Source: an uncultured Paraprevotella sp. (GTDB lineage Bacteria; Bacteroidota; Bacteroidia; Bacteroidales; Bacteroidaceae). From it: DNA of 64,000 nt. The position numbers and the translations under genes were made by a program. The stretch covers positions 1 through 64,000 of the forward strand of contig URDY01000014.1 in the NCBI GenBank assembly GCA_900546665.1. Direction: 5' to 3'. The notes under the pieces were generated by a model that saw only the letters and a program-made list of their open reading frames with translations, did no database searches and was not told the origin of the DNA. This document shows, piece by piece, positions 15,400-23,853 of the stretch. The stretch's first letter is position 1; each line of letters opens with the position of its first letter.

Positions 15400-16188
15400 C
15401 TATGAGCCGTAAAAGTCTTCCCCGAGTATCATTTCCCCGATATGTCTCCGGTTCTCGATGAAGCCGAAACGCGCCTTGCCCAGTGCCTGTCGCATAGCCT
15501 TGTGTGCAGGTCCTTCTGGATACCTGAACACTTCAGGACTGTCTTTTCCCGTAATCTTCGGCAGTTCCATCCGGTACGGCTGTCTGTAGCTGCCGATTCC
15601 GAGCGTGAGGTAGAAGTTAGTGTGGAAATAGTCCGTCATGGGGTCGCTTTCATCAAAGTTGTACGACATGACAAAGTCCCTGACATTTGTCATCACCTCC
15701 TTGGCCCGGTCGGTCAGACTGTCCGATTCCTGGATGTTGTAGTGGTTGATGTCTCCCTGTACCTTGCCGGATTCTCTGGTGAAAGCCTCGAAGTCCGCTT
15801 TCATCAGCCGGATAAGGATTGAGCTGTATCCGTCCCTGCGGACCGAGAAGGTGTATCTCGGATAGGTCTCCTTGAGCCATGCCCTGACCAGTTCCGTGAT
15901 TTCCGGTGCGGACTGCCCGTTGTAGTTGCGCCCTTTCCAGCGGTATTCATTGTACACGTATTCGGTGTATTCCTTTGCGGTGGCATCCTGAAAGTCGTGT
16001 TCGTAGCCTGTCGGGGTTGTGGAAACGCAGGGCTTGTCTTTCCAGACCTCGAACAGCTTTCTGAATTCGGTGTTCACCTGCTGCATGAGGGCAGTGTCAC
16101 CACCCTTGTCCGGGTGGTGAAGCATTGCCAGACGGCGGTATTCCTTTTTCAGGTCCGCCAGTGAGTGTATGTTCTGAAAATAAGTCAT
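15400..16188 (-). CDS. DnaJ-domain ICE protein
   Basis: This 262-residue protein starts MTYFQNIHSLADLKKEYRRL with the J-domain signature HHPDKGG (HPD at residues 25-27), so its N terminus should stimulate an Hsp70 (DnaK) ATPase. The rest is an ICE-specific domain of about 190 residues, including ITELVRAWLKETYPRYTFSVRRDGYSSILI and a C-terminal HIGEMILGEDFYGS. The start at 16188 is chosen because the longer frame to 16374 overlaps the neighbouring 69-codon gene. The frame continues open for 93 codons past the TAG, so the protein is probably truncated. It may recruit host chaperones during element establishment; that is inference. Confidence 0.7.
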   Translation of the reverse strand: MTYFQNIHSLADLKKEYRRLAMLHHPDKGGDTALMQQVNTEFRKLFEVWKDKPCVSTTPTGYEHDFQDATAKEYTEYVYNEYRWKGRNYNGQSAPEITELVRAWLKETYPRYTFSVRRDGYSSILIRLMKADFEAFTRESGKVQGDINHYNIQESDSLTDRAKEVMTNVRDFVMSYNFDESDPMTDYFHTNFYLTLGIGSYRQPYRMELPKITGKDSPEVFRYPEGPAHKAMRQALGKARFGFIENRRHIGEMILGEDFYGS

Positions 16189-16199
16189 AGTTGTAGATA

Positions 16200-16409
16200 T
16201 TAAAGTCCCGCAAGACGGTTGATGAAATATATCTGCCAGTCCTGGTCGAGTCCGAGGTTGCTGCACGCGATCTCGAAGTCTTCGCTTCTCAGGTCGTTGT
16301 CTGCCTGAAGTTCCTGCAGGTTCCTTATCTCGTCGTCCAGGTATTCCTGTGCCTCTTCCTTGCCGCAACTGCATGAGTTGCAGATCAGGTCAATGATGTT
16401 CCGTGCCAT
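16200..16409 (-). CDS. Small cysteine-containing ICE protein
   Basis: This 69-residue acidic helical protein begins MARNIIDLICNSCSCGKEEA and has three closely spaced cysteines (CNSCSC) near the N terminus that could bind a metal. The remainder (YLDDEIRNLQELQADNDL) is predicted helical. No family is recognised. It lies 11 bp from both neighbours in the element B operon. The size resembles small anti-defence or adaptor proteins, but no function can be assigned. Confidence 0.55.
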   Translation of the reverse strand: MARNIIDLICNSCSCGKEEAQEYLDDEIRNLQELQADNDLRSEDFEIACSNLGLDQDWQIYFINRLAGL

Positions 16410-16420
16410 AGCCGTTGTCT

Positions 16421-17017
16421 TTATTTGTTTGTCAGGTATATGTTCCGCTTCTCGTCATAGCTCTTGCCGTTCCACCAGTCATCGGCGGCCTCGGCGAATG
16501 TCTGTCCGGAATTGGCCGGAGGGAAGTCGGACGCCTTGAATCCGGTCAGGCATTCAAGGTTATCTGTATTGTTGGACTTCCACCATTCCTGCATCTTTTC
16601 CAGATAGGATTGTCTGGAACAGGTCTCCACATAATCTTTGCACAACAGACACCAGATGTCATCGTCCACGTCATTGTGGTATTCATTCGTGTTGACATCC
16701 ACCCATGCCTGGATTTCAATCTTTGTAGAGCCGCAGTCACTGCATACCTTGATTTCGGAATCGTCCGGGTGTTTGCGTCTGGCCTTGCCGTCATACAGGC
16801 TGACGGCCCGTTCCACCAGCTTTTCCCTGTAACGGTCCGTCAGTTCCGCATAGAACCGTTCAGCGGCTCCGAATATTCCCTTGTCCGTCATCAGAGACCA
16901 TTTTTCCCAAAAGTGTGGGTGCATTTCCTTGAATACTGTCCTGCACTCTTCCTCGCACCAGGCATTCCACATATAGTAGAAGAAGCTGGAGACTGCATTT
17001 TCCGCTTGATATTTCAT
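16421..17017 (-). CDS. ICE protein with a zinc-ribbon
   Basis: This 198-residue soluble protein starts MKYQAENAVSSFFYYMWNAW at ATG 17017; the longer frame to 17053 would overlap the upstream gene. Residues about 90-127 contain VCSDCGS and WCLLCKD, a CxxC-CxxC pair typical of a zinc-ribbon. The C-terminal half ends in a DDWWNGKSYDEKRNIYL segment. The protein may bind nucleic acid or a protein partner through the ribbon, but no family is recognised. It is a middle gene of the element B operon. Confidence 0.6.
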   Translation of the reverse strand: MKYQAENAVSSFFYYMWNAWCEEECRTVFKEMHPHFWEKWSLMTDKGIFGAAERFYAELTDRYREKLVERAVSLYDGKARRKHPDDSEIKVCSDCGSTKIEIQAWVDVNTNEYHNDVDDDIWCLLCKDYVETCSRQSYLEKMQEWWKSNNTDNLECLTGFKASDFPPANSGQTFAEAADDWWNGKSYDEKRNIYLTNK

Positions 17018-17027
17018 AATGTTGTTC

Positions 17028-17258
17028 TTATTTGAGGTTATACATTTTTGCAAAATAGCTGTTCACTTCAGGTATCCTTTTCTTGTAATAGGGCTGGTTG
17101 TCCCTGCACCAGTCCGCCAGTTCCTGCTTGTTCCTGAAAGGTTCCCTCCAGCTTTGCCCGCTCATGATCATTTCCACCTGCGGGGCCAGTTCCCTGATGA
17201 ACGCTCCGACAGTCCATCCTTCCCAGACGTATCTGTCCATATTGATTTTTGTTGCCAT
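17028..17258 (-). CDS. Small ICE protein, unknown
   Basis: This 76-residue protein starts at ATG 17258 (MATKINMDRYVWEGWTVGAF) because the upstream gene ends at 17272. It is aromatic-rich, with SWREPFRNKQELADWCRDNQPYYKKR in the centre. It has no signal or membrane segment and no recognised family. It lies in a tightly packed operon with 11-14 bp gaps, which supports it being a real gene. Confidence 0.55.
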   Translation of the reverse strand: MATKINMDRYVWEGWTVGAFIRELAPQVEMIMSGQSWREPFRNKQELADWCRDNQPYYKKRIPEVNSYFAKMYNLK

Positions 17259-17271
17259 ATTGTCTTTCGTT

Positions 17272-17853
17272 TCAAGAGTTTCCTTTTGTATTTTCAAGTT
17301 GAAGCCTTACCGCTTCGTACATTTGATTGAGCCAATCAATGTTGCTGACTCCAAGGTCGTAGGGAGTGTAGCAGGCCACTTCGTCCCCGCTTTCCTTCTC
17401 CAATGCGATTACTGTCATACTATCCTCCGTAACTTTAAGCTTCGTTACCCAACATTCATACGGATCTCCGTTTTTCCCGAACCAGATGACCCATACCGGA
17501 TCGTCATTGCTGTCACAGAATGAGATTTCTTTCAGGCCGTGCGCATCGAGCAGTTGCCTGATGGCTTCGATTATGTCCTTACGCAGTTCTTCTATCCTGT
17601 CGCTGAAACACATGGACGTATATCTGACCTTGCCTTTACCGTCCCGTTCCCTGACAGACAGGATCTGCATGTCGGGGTGAGAGCCGAATCTCCAGTCTGT
17701 CACCTCGTCATCATCGCGGGTAGTGTGGATGTTGCCGCCCAGTACCAGGCCGCAGTCTTCCGCTATCATTCTTTCCGCCTCGTCGCGGTCTTCCGCAACG
17801 ACCTTGTAGGTACCCTCGAAGGCGTACCTTACTCTTACATCGTACTTTGCCAT
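17272..17853 (-). CDS. ICE leading-operon protein, unknown
   Basis: This 193-residue acidic soluble protein opens with an alpha/beta unit (MAKYDVRVRYAFEGTYKVVAEDRDEAERMI). A later helical section, DRIEELRKDIIEAIRQLLDAHGL, precedes a strand-rich part (WVIWFGKNGDPYECWVTKLKV). No catalytic motif or family is recognised. It belongs to the element B operon. Its negative charge recalls DNA-mimic proteins, but the charge is moderate and this is speculation. Confidence 0.55.
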   Translation of the reverse strand: MAKYDVRVRYAFEGTYKVVAEDRDEAERMIAEDCGLVLGGNIHTTRDDDEVTDWRFGSHPDMQILSVRERDGKGKVRYTSMCFSDRIEELRKDIIEAIRQLLDAHGLKEISFCDSNDDPVWVIWFGKNGDPYECWVTKLKVTEDSMTVIALEKESGDEVACYTPYDLGVSNIDWLNQMYEAVRLQLENTKGNS

Positions 17854-17892
17854 AATTCCTATGATTTGGTTAATGATTTCTATTGTTGATTC

Positions 17893-18381
17893 TTATTCTT
17901 GGTTCTCGAACGATTCCGGTGACAACCGGTACAGTTCAGCCAGGTTCAGTTTGGCCATCGGGTATTCCACCCATCCGCTTTTGCGTCTGTATCCCGTATC
18001 TTCGGCAAGGCTGTTCCTTATGAGGAATTCCATCGCTTCCGGATTGTTGTTTATGTCAATGAATGCCTGGTCGGGAATCCCGAATGCCGGGGAGTCTTCC
18101 AGATTGACGGTAAGTACCGTGTATAGTTCCCCGTTGTCCGGTGATTCCAGACTCAGAACCGGCCATCCGTTCGGGTAGAAGCCGGTGACAAGCCTGAATT
18201 CCTTTTCATGGTACCGGAATGTCCTTTCAGACCGGTTTTTCCCGGATTCCTGAATTTTGAAGTCGTCTTCTCCTTCAGTGAATGTCCTCACCGGGCAGGA
18301 CACATCGTAATGGCAGCCGTCTTCGTGTCCGCACAGGTATTCTTTTCCCTTGAATAGGATGATTGCATATTTCTTTTCCAT
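17893..18381 (-). CDS. DUF4313-like ICE protein
   Basis: This 162-residue soluble protein contains FYPNGWPVLSLESPDNGELYTVLTVNL and QAFIDINNNPEAMEFLIRNSLAEDTGY. These resemble the DUF4313 family of Bacteroidales mobile elements; the match is from memory and moderate. Its N terminus has three cysteines (CGHEDGCHYDVSC) that could bind metal. Role unknown. It is in the element B operon with a 31-bp gap to the upstream gene. Confidence 0.5.
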   Translation of the reverse strand: MEKKYAIILFKGKEYLCGHEDGCHYDVSCPVRTFTEGEDDFKIQESGKNRSERTFRYHEKEFRLVTGFYPNGWPVLSLESPDNGELYTVLTVNLEDSPAFGIPDQAFIDINNNPEAMEFLIRNSLAEDTGYRRKSGWVEYPMAKLNLAELYRLSPESFENQE

Positions 18382-18412
18382 GATTTGATATCTTTAAGTG
18401 ACCATACTTGAT

Positions 18413-19345
18413 TTATGAAGCGACAAGACCTATCTTTTCTCCGAAGAAGGAATCGCATACCCCGTACACATGCTTGATGGAGCATTCATATTTTGAGTTC
18501 TCGCTGTCAAGACGGAAGCGGAATCCGTGATAGTCCCTGACTTCCAGTTTCAGTCTGACATCTTTCAGGAGTTCCATTTCCAGGAGACTTCCACCGCCGT
18601 ACATGGAGCTGAAGATGCCGCAGCAGTTGCCTTTGGGAATAATGACTTCCCCAAGCGAGAATCCGGCATCATAAAGTTCCTGCAGGCTTACCTTGCCGAT
18701 ATAGGTCAGCAGGTTGGCACCGCAGCAGGAGTTGATGAGTTCATGGTAGAACTGTTCATAGGATACCTGTTCCTTGCCGTCCCTGTATTTTTTGTCAGGG
18801 AACCGGCCATATACCGTGTAGCCTTTCTCCACCAGCATTTTCTTCACTTTGGCTGGATTGAGGTTCAGCGCGTCTATCATATCCCCGAAATAGGATTCCT
18901 TGTACCGGTATCCTTCCTGCGATTCCAGCCAGTTGGAATTGATGCAGTCGTAGTTTGACAGCATCTCGACACGCACGGGGATGTCATCCGTGTTTTTGAG
19001 AAGTTCTTTCAGCGTGTCAGAGTCGTTTCTGTCATAGATTTCTTCCCTGATTTCGTCTTCGTGTTCTTGAAAGAACTTGTCCACTTCCTCTTCCCCGAAA
19101 TCATGGAAACGGATACATTCATCCTTCAGCTTTGAGACGATTTCACGGACAGCTTCCCATTCGGCGTCACCGTACCATTCGTCCACTTTCTCCCACAGAC
19201 TTTCACAGCTCCTTTCTTCCAGACACTTCTGGATGGTGTCACGGCAGTTGTCGAGATTGTCGTTGTAGTCCACCCATACCAGCGTGTAGGACTTGTCCAT
19301 GAGCGATTTCACGAATTCCATTGTCAGTCTTTCCTGTTCTTCCAT
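18413..19345 (-). CDS. ICE protein of 310 residues, unknown
   Basis: This is a large, strongly acidic soluble protein. Residues about 1-120 are helical and acidic (DFGEEEVDKFFQEHEDEIREEI). The second half is mixed, with VKKMLVEKGYTVYGRFPDKKYRDG and a glycine-rich GNCCGIFSSMYGGGS strand region. Several cysteine pairs (SCCG, NCCG) stand out. I do not recognise the family. It is the largest gene of the element B operon after which small genes continue, so it may be the main effector of an anti-defence set; that is inference from position. Confidence 0.55.
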   Translation of the reverse strand: MEEQERLTMEFVKSLMDKSYTLVWVDYNDNLDNCRDTIQKCLEERSCESLWEKVDEWYGDAEWEAVREIVSKLKDECIRFHDFGEEEVDKFFQEHEDEIREEIYDRNDSDTLKELLKNTDDIPVRVEMLSNYDCINSNWLESQEGYRYKESYFGDMIDALNLNPAKVKKMLVEKGYTVYGRFPDKKYRDGKEQVSYEQFYHELINSCCGANLLTYIGKVSLQELYDAGFSLGEVIIPKGNCCGIFSSMYGGGSLLEMELLKDVRLKLEVRDYHGFRFRLDSENSKYECSIKHVYGVCDSFFGEKIGLVAS

Positions 19346-19429
19346 TTCTGTTACCTGTGTACGGCAGGATTCTGTTTCCCGTACATGTCGTTTATAAATG
19401 AGAAGAGCGACCTTTCGGCCGCTCCCTTG

Positions 19430-19717
19430 TCATTCGTTCTCTTCCTTGAGCCTTTCATATTTCTCTGTTTCCATTTCCGTTTTGCCGTCGAAGTGGAAAT
19501 GTGCCATATGACCGTATCCGGTTTTAGGCTCACCGCCGCATTTGTGCAGTGCGGTGTCTATTTCCCAGTCGGTATCACCGATGCCGAGGGATATGTATGT
19601 CCCTCTGAGCATACACCCGGCCAGTCTCAGTGCGGCATCCTTCCTTTTTTCCCGGCGGAGCCTGTCAAATGCCGCGAGCGCGATTTCCCGGTTGGGTATT
19701 TTTACCGTAGTTTCCAT
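19430..19717 (-). CDS. Small ICE protein, unknown
   Basis: This 95-residue protein begins METTVKIPNREIALAAFDRLRREKRKDAALRLAGC, a basic helical N terminus. A GIGDTDWEIDTALHKCGGEPKTGYGHMAHFHFDG centre with several histidines follows. No family is recognised. The spacing of 12 bp from the upstream gene supports cotranscription in the element B operon. Confidence 0.5.
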   Translation of the reverse strand: METTVKIPNREIALAAFDRLRREKRKDAALRLAGCMLRGTYISLGIGDTDWEIDTALHKCGGEPKTGYGHMAHFHFDGKTEMETEKYERLKEENE

Positions 19718-19729
19718 ATCGTTTCATTT

Positions 19730-20044
19730 TCAGTTTGCCGTTTCCTTGTCTTTCCCGCTGTCTTTTGCTGCCAGGACACCGAAAGGCAGATCGAGTATCC
19801 TGTGGTTAAAACATAGCGTTGAATTGTAGTCCGTGCGTTGCCAGAGGGTAAAATGGTCTCCGGCGAACGACCATCTGAAATAGCCTGACAGTGAGCCGAA
19901 CTGCGGATTGACATTCCTGCTTATGAGGAAGCGGTTCACGTCCACGATGTGTCCCGCCGTCAGTAGTATGTTCAGTATTTCCACGAATGCCAGCTGCGAG
20001 TATGGGTCGATAGGCATTACAGGTCCTTTGAAGTTGATTTCCAT
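19730..20044 (-). CDS. Small ICE protein, unknown
   Basis: This 104-residue protein starts MEINFKGPVMPIDPYSQLAF. It has a hydrophobic helix (AFVEILNILLTAGHIVDV), then a strand-rich region with GYFRWSFAGDHFTLWQRTDYN. It has no signal peptide and no recognised family. It is the second gene of the element B operon, 12 bp after the ArdA-like gene. Confidence 0.5.
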   Translation of the reverse strand: MEINFKGPVMPIDPYSQLAFVEILNILLTAGHIVDVNRFLISRNVNPQFGSLSGYFRWSFAGDHFTLWQRTDYNSTLCFNHRILDLPFGVLAAKDSGKDKETAN

Positions 20045-20056
20045 ATCTTTTGTCTT

Positions 20057-20548
20057 TTAGTCATAATTGTCATCAAATATTTCGTAACGGAATGGAAGCA
20101 TGTCGCAGTAGTAGCTTGATACGCCCGTGTATATCAGGGCATCTTCTCCCGTGTCCGCGTCTTCTTCCGTTTCCGTGACGGTATCCCCGTACAGGTCATG
20201 GTAGTGTGATACCATCATGTACGGGTCATCCGTGGTGATGTCATATCCGTAACTTCTGCTCCAGCTTATGAAAAACTCCGTTTCTTCCTCTTCGAGCCTT
20301 TCAAGGGCATCCCTGATCTCGAAGAAGTTGGGACAGAGCCATTCACGGCTGATCAGTGTGTCCGGAATGTTTTCCCATTTCGGATACCGGTATTCCGGTT
20401 CCTTTTCCCCGGGGAACAGGTCGGAACAGGCACTCAGGAACTCGCCCATGTCGCTGTAGTCGGACAGGTGCAGCCAGTAGTCCCTGTAATCCTTTATGTC
20501 AATGAGATGCTGTGTGGTCACGGCAATCTCTGCATTGTTCAGATCCAT
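20057..20548 (-). CDS. ArdA-like antirestriction protein
   Basis: This 163-residue, very acidic protein fits ArdA, a DNA mimic that blocks type I restriction enzymes. The family landmarks are a LSDYSDMGEFLSACSDLF segment (residues about 27-44), an EKEPEYRYPKWENIP segment and ISREWL, matching the ArdA N-terminal domain. The C-terminal third (about 120-163) is dominated by Asp and Glu, as expected of a DNA mimic. The assignment comes from pattern recall without a database. It is the first gene of a long minus-strand operon and its ATG lies 27 nt from foldback element B. That is where anti-defence genes are placed in conjugative leading regions. Confidence 0.65.
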   Translation of the reverse strand: MDLNNAEIAVTTQHLIDIKDYRDYWLHLSDYSDMGEFLSACSDLFPGEKEPEYRYPKWENIPDTLISREWLCPNFFEIRDALERLEEEETEFFISWSRSYGYDITTDDPYMMVSHYHDLYGDTVTETEEDADTGEDALIYTGVSSYYCDMLPFRYEIFDDNYD

Positions 20549-20575
20549 ATTACTTGTCTTTTATGTATGTGGATG

Positions 20576-20749
20576 CCGGGGATTCCATTCCACCGACCTC
20601 GACAAGGTGCCGTGTCCCGGCTGTGCAGGGTTTTTCGGGAAAATACCGCAGCTCCGCGAGGATGATTTTCCTGAAAACCGCCTGCGGCCTGACCTTGCTC
20701 AGCCGATGGGGACGCGGCTTACCTTTGTCGGTGGGAATGGAACTCCCGG
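20576..20749. promoter_or_regulatory. Foldback element B (candidate single-strand promoter)
   Basis: This 174-bp foldback has outer arms at 20576-20597 and 20727-20749 (CCGGG, TTCCATTCC, ACCGAC against their complements, one bulge). Inside are AAGGT/ACCTT, GTCCC/GGGGAC, GGCTG/CAGCC, GCAGGGT/ACCTTGC and a TTTTCGGGAAAAT stem. The apical loop is ACCGCA, a short GC/GC hairpin, then GAGGATG. A side hairpin CCGC-CT-GCGG follows. The right arm carries CTTG (20694-20697) and TACCTTTG (20720-20727), 22 nt apart. Three pairs are G-T in the plus strand and would be A-C mismatches in the minus strand. The ArdA-like gene starts to its left. Confidence 0.85.
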
Positions 20750-20770
20750 TCTTCTTCATACGGTTCATAT

Positions 20771-23700
20771 TTATTCTGTTATGCGCTGGCTTCCCCAGCT
20801 GATGTGTATTTTGCCTTCACTGTCCTGCGTGCGGATGAGCAGGCTGTCGATGACAGACATTGTGATGTCGAACTCCTCGAAGATTTCTGACTGTTCTTTG
20901 ACCTCACCGGTCTTGATGAATTCGTTCAGACGCTCCTTGGTCAGTACCAGTGCCATCAGGTTCTGTTCGACCGAATCTTCGTAGGTGACGTAGTGGACAT
21001 CCTTCATTTCTTTGGAATCGAGACGGATGAAACGGAAGTAGAACTGTTCCATACGGGGGATGTTCCACTGCAGGGATTCCAGTATCACGTCGTTGCAGGT
21101 AGGTATGTTCACGGAGCTGCTCAGGCTCTGCTGTGTGCATATCAGGATGCCGTTGATGGTGGAGTCGAATTCGGTCACGATGCTCTGCCGTTTCTTGAAG
21201 GCTACATCTCCCTTGACCACAAATACAGGTCTGTCGGGAAAATGTTCCCGGATATAGCTCTCGTAGAGGTCGAAGGCCGCCAATGTGGTACATCCGATGG
21301 CAACCTTACCCGGTATTGTCCTTATGAGCCTTTCAATATAGCGGGTCTTGGAAGGATAACTGTCACCGTAGTATCCCTCTATCAGGTGAGGTACCGAACA
21401 GGCTTTGATAAGCAGCTTGATCTGCCTCATGAGTCTCAGTCCTGCATCCTTTTTCGTGTCTCCCGTGCTGTTGTAGTACAGCTCACAGATGCGGCAGAAT
21501 TCCTCGATGATGACACGGTATACCTCGTGTTCTCCTTCCGAAGGACGGACGGTATGTGTCCGTATCCGGTATTTCTCTCCTGCGAAGTCGCTGAATTTAC
21601 GCGTGATGACCGTCTTGCCGATAAGTTCGGAGAGTTCGTCCTTGTTGTACACGTCCTGGTTCTGTTTCTCGATGCCGAATACAGTGGCTTTCCCCGGACA
21701 GTGGCAGGCACGGAAAAGGACATGCCCCCTGAAGGCGGGGAACGGTGTTCCGTAATCCGGGTTGTTCTCTTCCTCTATCTCGTGGTCCCTGTTTTCGTGG
21801 TAGACCTGCGGGCTCCAGCATATCATGTTTACGGAGTTGTTGTAGAGTAGTTCGAACTGGCTGTACAGTTCCGCGATGTTGTTGCGGGTGGTTGTTCCCG
21901 TGTCGAGGATCTTGTACCTGAGCCTCCTGAATATGCACAGGATGTTTCTTGTACGCTGCGATGTGGGATTGGTGATTTCGTCCGACTCGTCGAAGACAAG
22001 GCACAGCTTGCCGGAAGTGCGTTTCACGAAACGCATCAGTTCTCTTTTCAGTTTCCGGAGCATGGAGGTGGAGACGACAAGGAATGTCCCTTCCGGTATG
22101 TTGTTGAGGTCGCCGGCGGTCTGTATTGTACGGAAGCGTTCCTTGTTTATGGTAAGGAACGGTATCCAGGTCATGTTGGTGGCGATGGCCGGGGCAAGTA
22201 TGATGACGTTCTTTGCCTTTCTGAACTTGAGCAGGTATTTCGCCCTGTGATAGACGGCGGCAGTCTTGCCTGAACCCTGCTGCCAGTTCAGCAGGGCGTA
22301 GCGTTTCTGCAACACGAGGTTCAGGTCGTGTTTCTGCAAGTCCGTGAATTCGCAGACTTCACCGTCCTTGTTGATGAATGTGGTGCGGTCCAGGTATTCC
22401 TTCAGGCCGGCATCTTCCTGCATTTCCGCAAACTGTAGATTCTGGGTCTCGTATTGCCTCTGTTTGCGCCGTATCAGTTTACTGGCGGCACGGATCTGCC
22501 GCATGTTCTTTTCTGTGACGTTTTCCGGCATCGGGAGTTCGGCCCTTCCGAGTATGAGGTCGTTGATGCCTGCGGCCTTGTGCGTGACCTTGTCAAGCAG
22601 ACGCGGGGCATATTGCTTCAGCTTGAAGCCGTAGGATGTCTTCACCAATGCCACTTCCTTGCGCGGCACCACGTTCTGCGAGGTGATGTACCTGCGGATG
22701 ATGCCGAGAACCTTGCCGGTGGTCAGCTTCTTGCGTTCCCATTCCTTTATCTGTTCCCGGGTGGCATTTTCCGGCGGTTTCTGGTTGCGGAATTTGGACA
22801 CCAGCGCCTCCGCCTTTTCGACATGCCTGTTCAGCACGGCATGGGCTTTCAGCTCGTACATGTATTTGGCGAGCCTGTACTCGAACTGTTCCAGCTCTTC
22901 TTTGTCTATATGGTTGCACTCCCGCATCAGCTGGAGGCGCAGCCGGTGTTTCATTTTCCGCACTTCGGCTATGCGTTTCTTCAGCTCATCCATGCTGACA
23001 AACTCTTCCGCGTTGTAGGGCTGCATTTCAATATGGAGGGAACGGCGGAGGAATACCATGATTTTTGTTGCAAAATTCTGCACGCCCACCGTAGAGAAGG
23101 CTGAATGTTCCAGCCTGGTCTGGCCGATGAAGGAGAAATTCGAGTTGATTTTCGCCACGCGTGTCTTTTCCCAGAACTCGTTCTGCATGAAGGAGAGAGG
23201 GACGATGACCATCAGGATTCCGGCAGGGTTGAGCACGTCATAGGCCTTGTCCATGTAGAATTCCTGCGACAGCCTGTAATCAAATTTCAGGTTGAAGGGC
23301 GGATTTCCGACAATGATGTCGAAACGCTGTTCGGGATTGTACAGCTGTATGTCGCATTTCTCGATATGAGCTTCCGGGTAGAGGTATCTGGCAACGGCCA
23401 CCGCCTTGCCGTCAATGTCGAATCCGTAGGCATTGTGCAGGTTGGGCAGATGGTTGAAGAAGTTGCCCATGCCGCAGCACATGTCAAGCACCATTTCCGC
23501 CGATGTCGGAGAAAGGGTCTCCACCATGCTTCGGCATATGTCGTGCGGGGTGAAGAACTGTCCCATCTCGAATTCCTTCTTGGCCTCGGCGTATTCATGG
23601 TAGCTGGTGAAATCCGACTGTCTGAGGTTGTGCAGTCCTCCGGTTCCCGTGTAGCAGTTGTAGATGCTTTCCTTCGGGACGAGGTCCTTGCCGGAGTCTA

Positions 23701-23773
23701 TGGCGAAAAGGATTTTCTCGTTGATCTCGGCACGCCTGTCCTGGGGAATCTGTTGGGGTATGATGGCATACAT
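20771..23773 (-). CDS. Adenine-specific DNA methyltransferase fused to SF2 helicase
   Basis: This 1000-residue protein has two enzymatic halves. The N-terminal half is an N6-adenine methyltransferase, with SAM motif I VLDMCCGMGNFF at 95-106 and catalytic motif IV NPPF at 157-160. The middle (about 250-460) is a basic helical linker. The C-terminal half is a superfamily-2 helicase-like ATPase, with Walker A QQGSGKT at 498-504, a DESDE Walker B at 595-599 and downstream helicase-like segments (VAIGCTT, GILICTQQSLSSSVNIP). No nuclease motif is seen, so it is not a complete restriction enzyme. It may protect incoming DNA by methylation or remodelling, as DarB-type proteins do. It is the last gene of the element C operon, and element B begins just beyond its stop. 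Confidence 0.8.
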   Translation of the reverse strand: MYAIIPQQIPQDRRAEINEKILFAIDSGKDLVPKESIYNCYTGTGGLHNLRQSDFTSYHEYAEAKKEFEMGQFFTPHDICRSMVETLSPTSAEMVLDMCCGMGNFFNHLPNLHNAYGFDIDGKAVAVARYLYPEAHIEKCDIQLYNPEQRFDIIVGNPPFNLKFDYRLSQEFYMDKAYDVLNPAGILMVIVPLSFMQNEFWEKTRVAKINSNFSFIGQTRLEHSAFSTVGVQNFATKIMVFLRRSLHIEMQPYNAEEFVSMDELKKRIAEVRKMKHRLRLQLMRECNHIDKEELEQFEYRLAKYMYELKAHAVLNRHVEKAEALVSKFRNQKPPENATREQIKEWERKKLTTGKVLGIIRRYITSQNVVPRKEVALVKTSYGFKLKQYAPRLLDKVTHKAAGINDLILGRAELPMPENVTEKNMRQIRAASKLIRRKQRQYETQNLQFAEMQEDAGLKEYLDRTTFINKDGEVCEFTDLQKHDLNLVLQKRYALLNWQQGSGKTAAVYHRAKYLLKFRKAKNVIILAPAIATNMTWIPFLTINKERFRTIQTAGDLNNIPEGTFLVVSTSMLRKLKRELMRFVKRTSGKLCLVFDESDEITNPTSQRTRNILCIFRRLRYKILDTGTTTRNNIAELYSQFELLYNNSVNMICWSPQVYHENRDHEIEEENNPDYGTPFPAFRGHVLFRACHCPGKATVFGIEKQNQDVYNKDELSELIGKTVITRKFSDFAGEKYRIRTHTVRPSEGEHEVYRVIIEEFCRICELYYNSTGDTKKDAGLRLMRQIKLLIKACSVPHLIEGYYGDSYPSKTRYIERLIRTIPGKVAIGCTTLAAFDLYESYIREHFPDRPVFVVKGDVAFKKRQSIVTEFDSTINGILICTQQSLSSSVNIPTCNDVILESLQWNIPRMEQFYFRFIRLDSKEMKDVHYVTYEDSVEQNLMALVLTKERLNEFIKTGEVKEQSEIFEEFDITMSVIDSLLIRTQDSEGKIHISWGSQRITE

Positions 23774-23853
23774 GTCTTTTCTTTTTTAATGGTTGGAAAC
23801 GAAGACACCCCGCAAGGATGTCTTACGGGGTGCCTGAATAAGTATTTCATGAA

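Noticed and set aside
9302-16188. Reassignment of TAG to an amino acid, since two in-frame TAG codons interrupt genes here
   Set aside because: Chromosomal genes in the same window, such as mnmA and the first GH43 gene, end in TAG, and no suppressor tRNA gene was seen. Independent lesions or local readthrough are simpler.
20993-21850. Long plus-strand frames (up to 285 codons) opposite the methyltransferase-helicase gene
   Set aside because: They are antisense shadows of a gene with clear enzymatic motifs.
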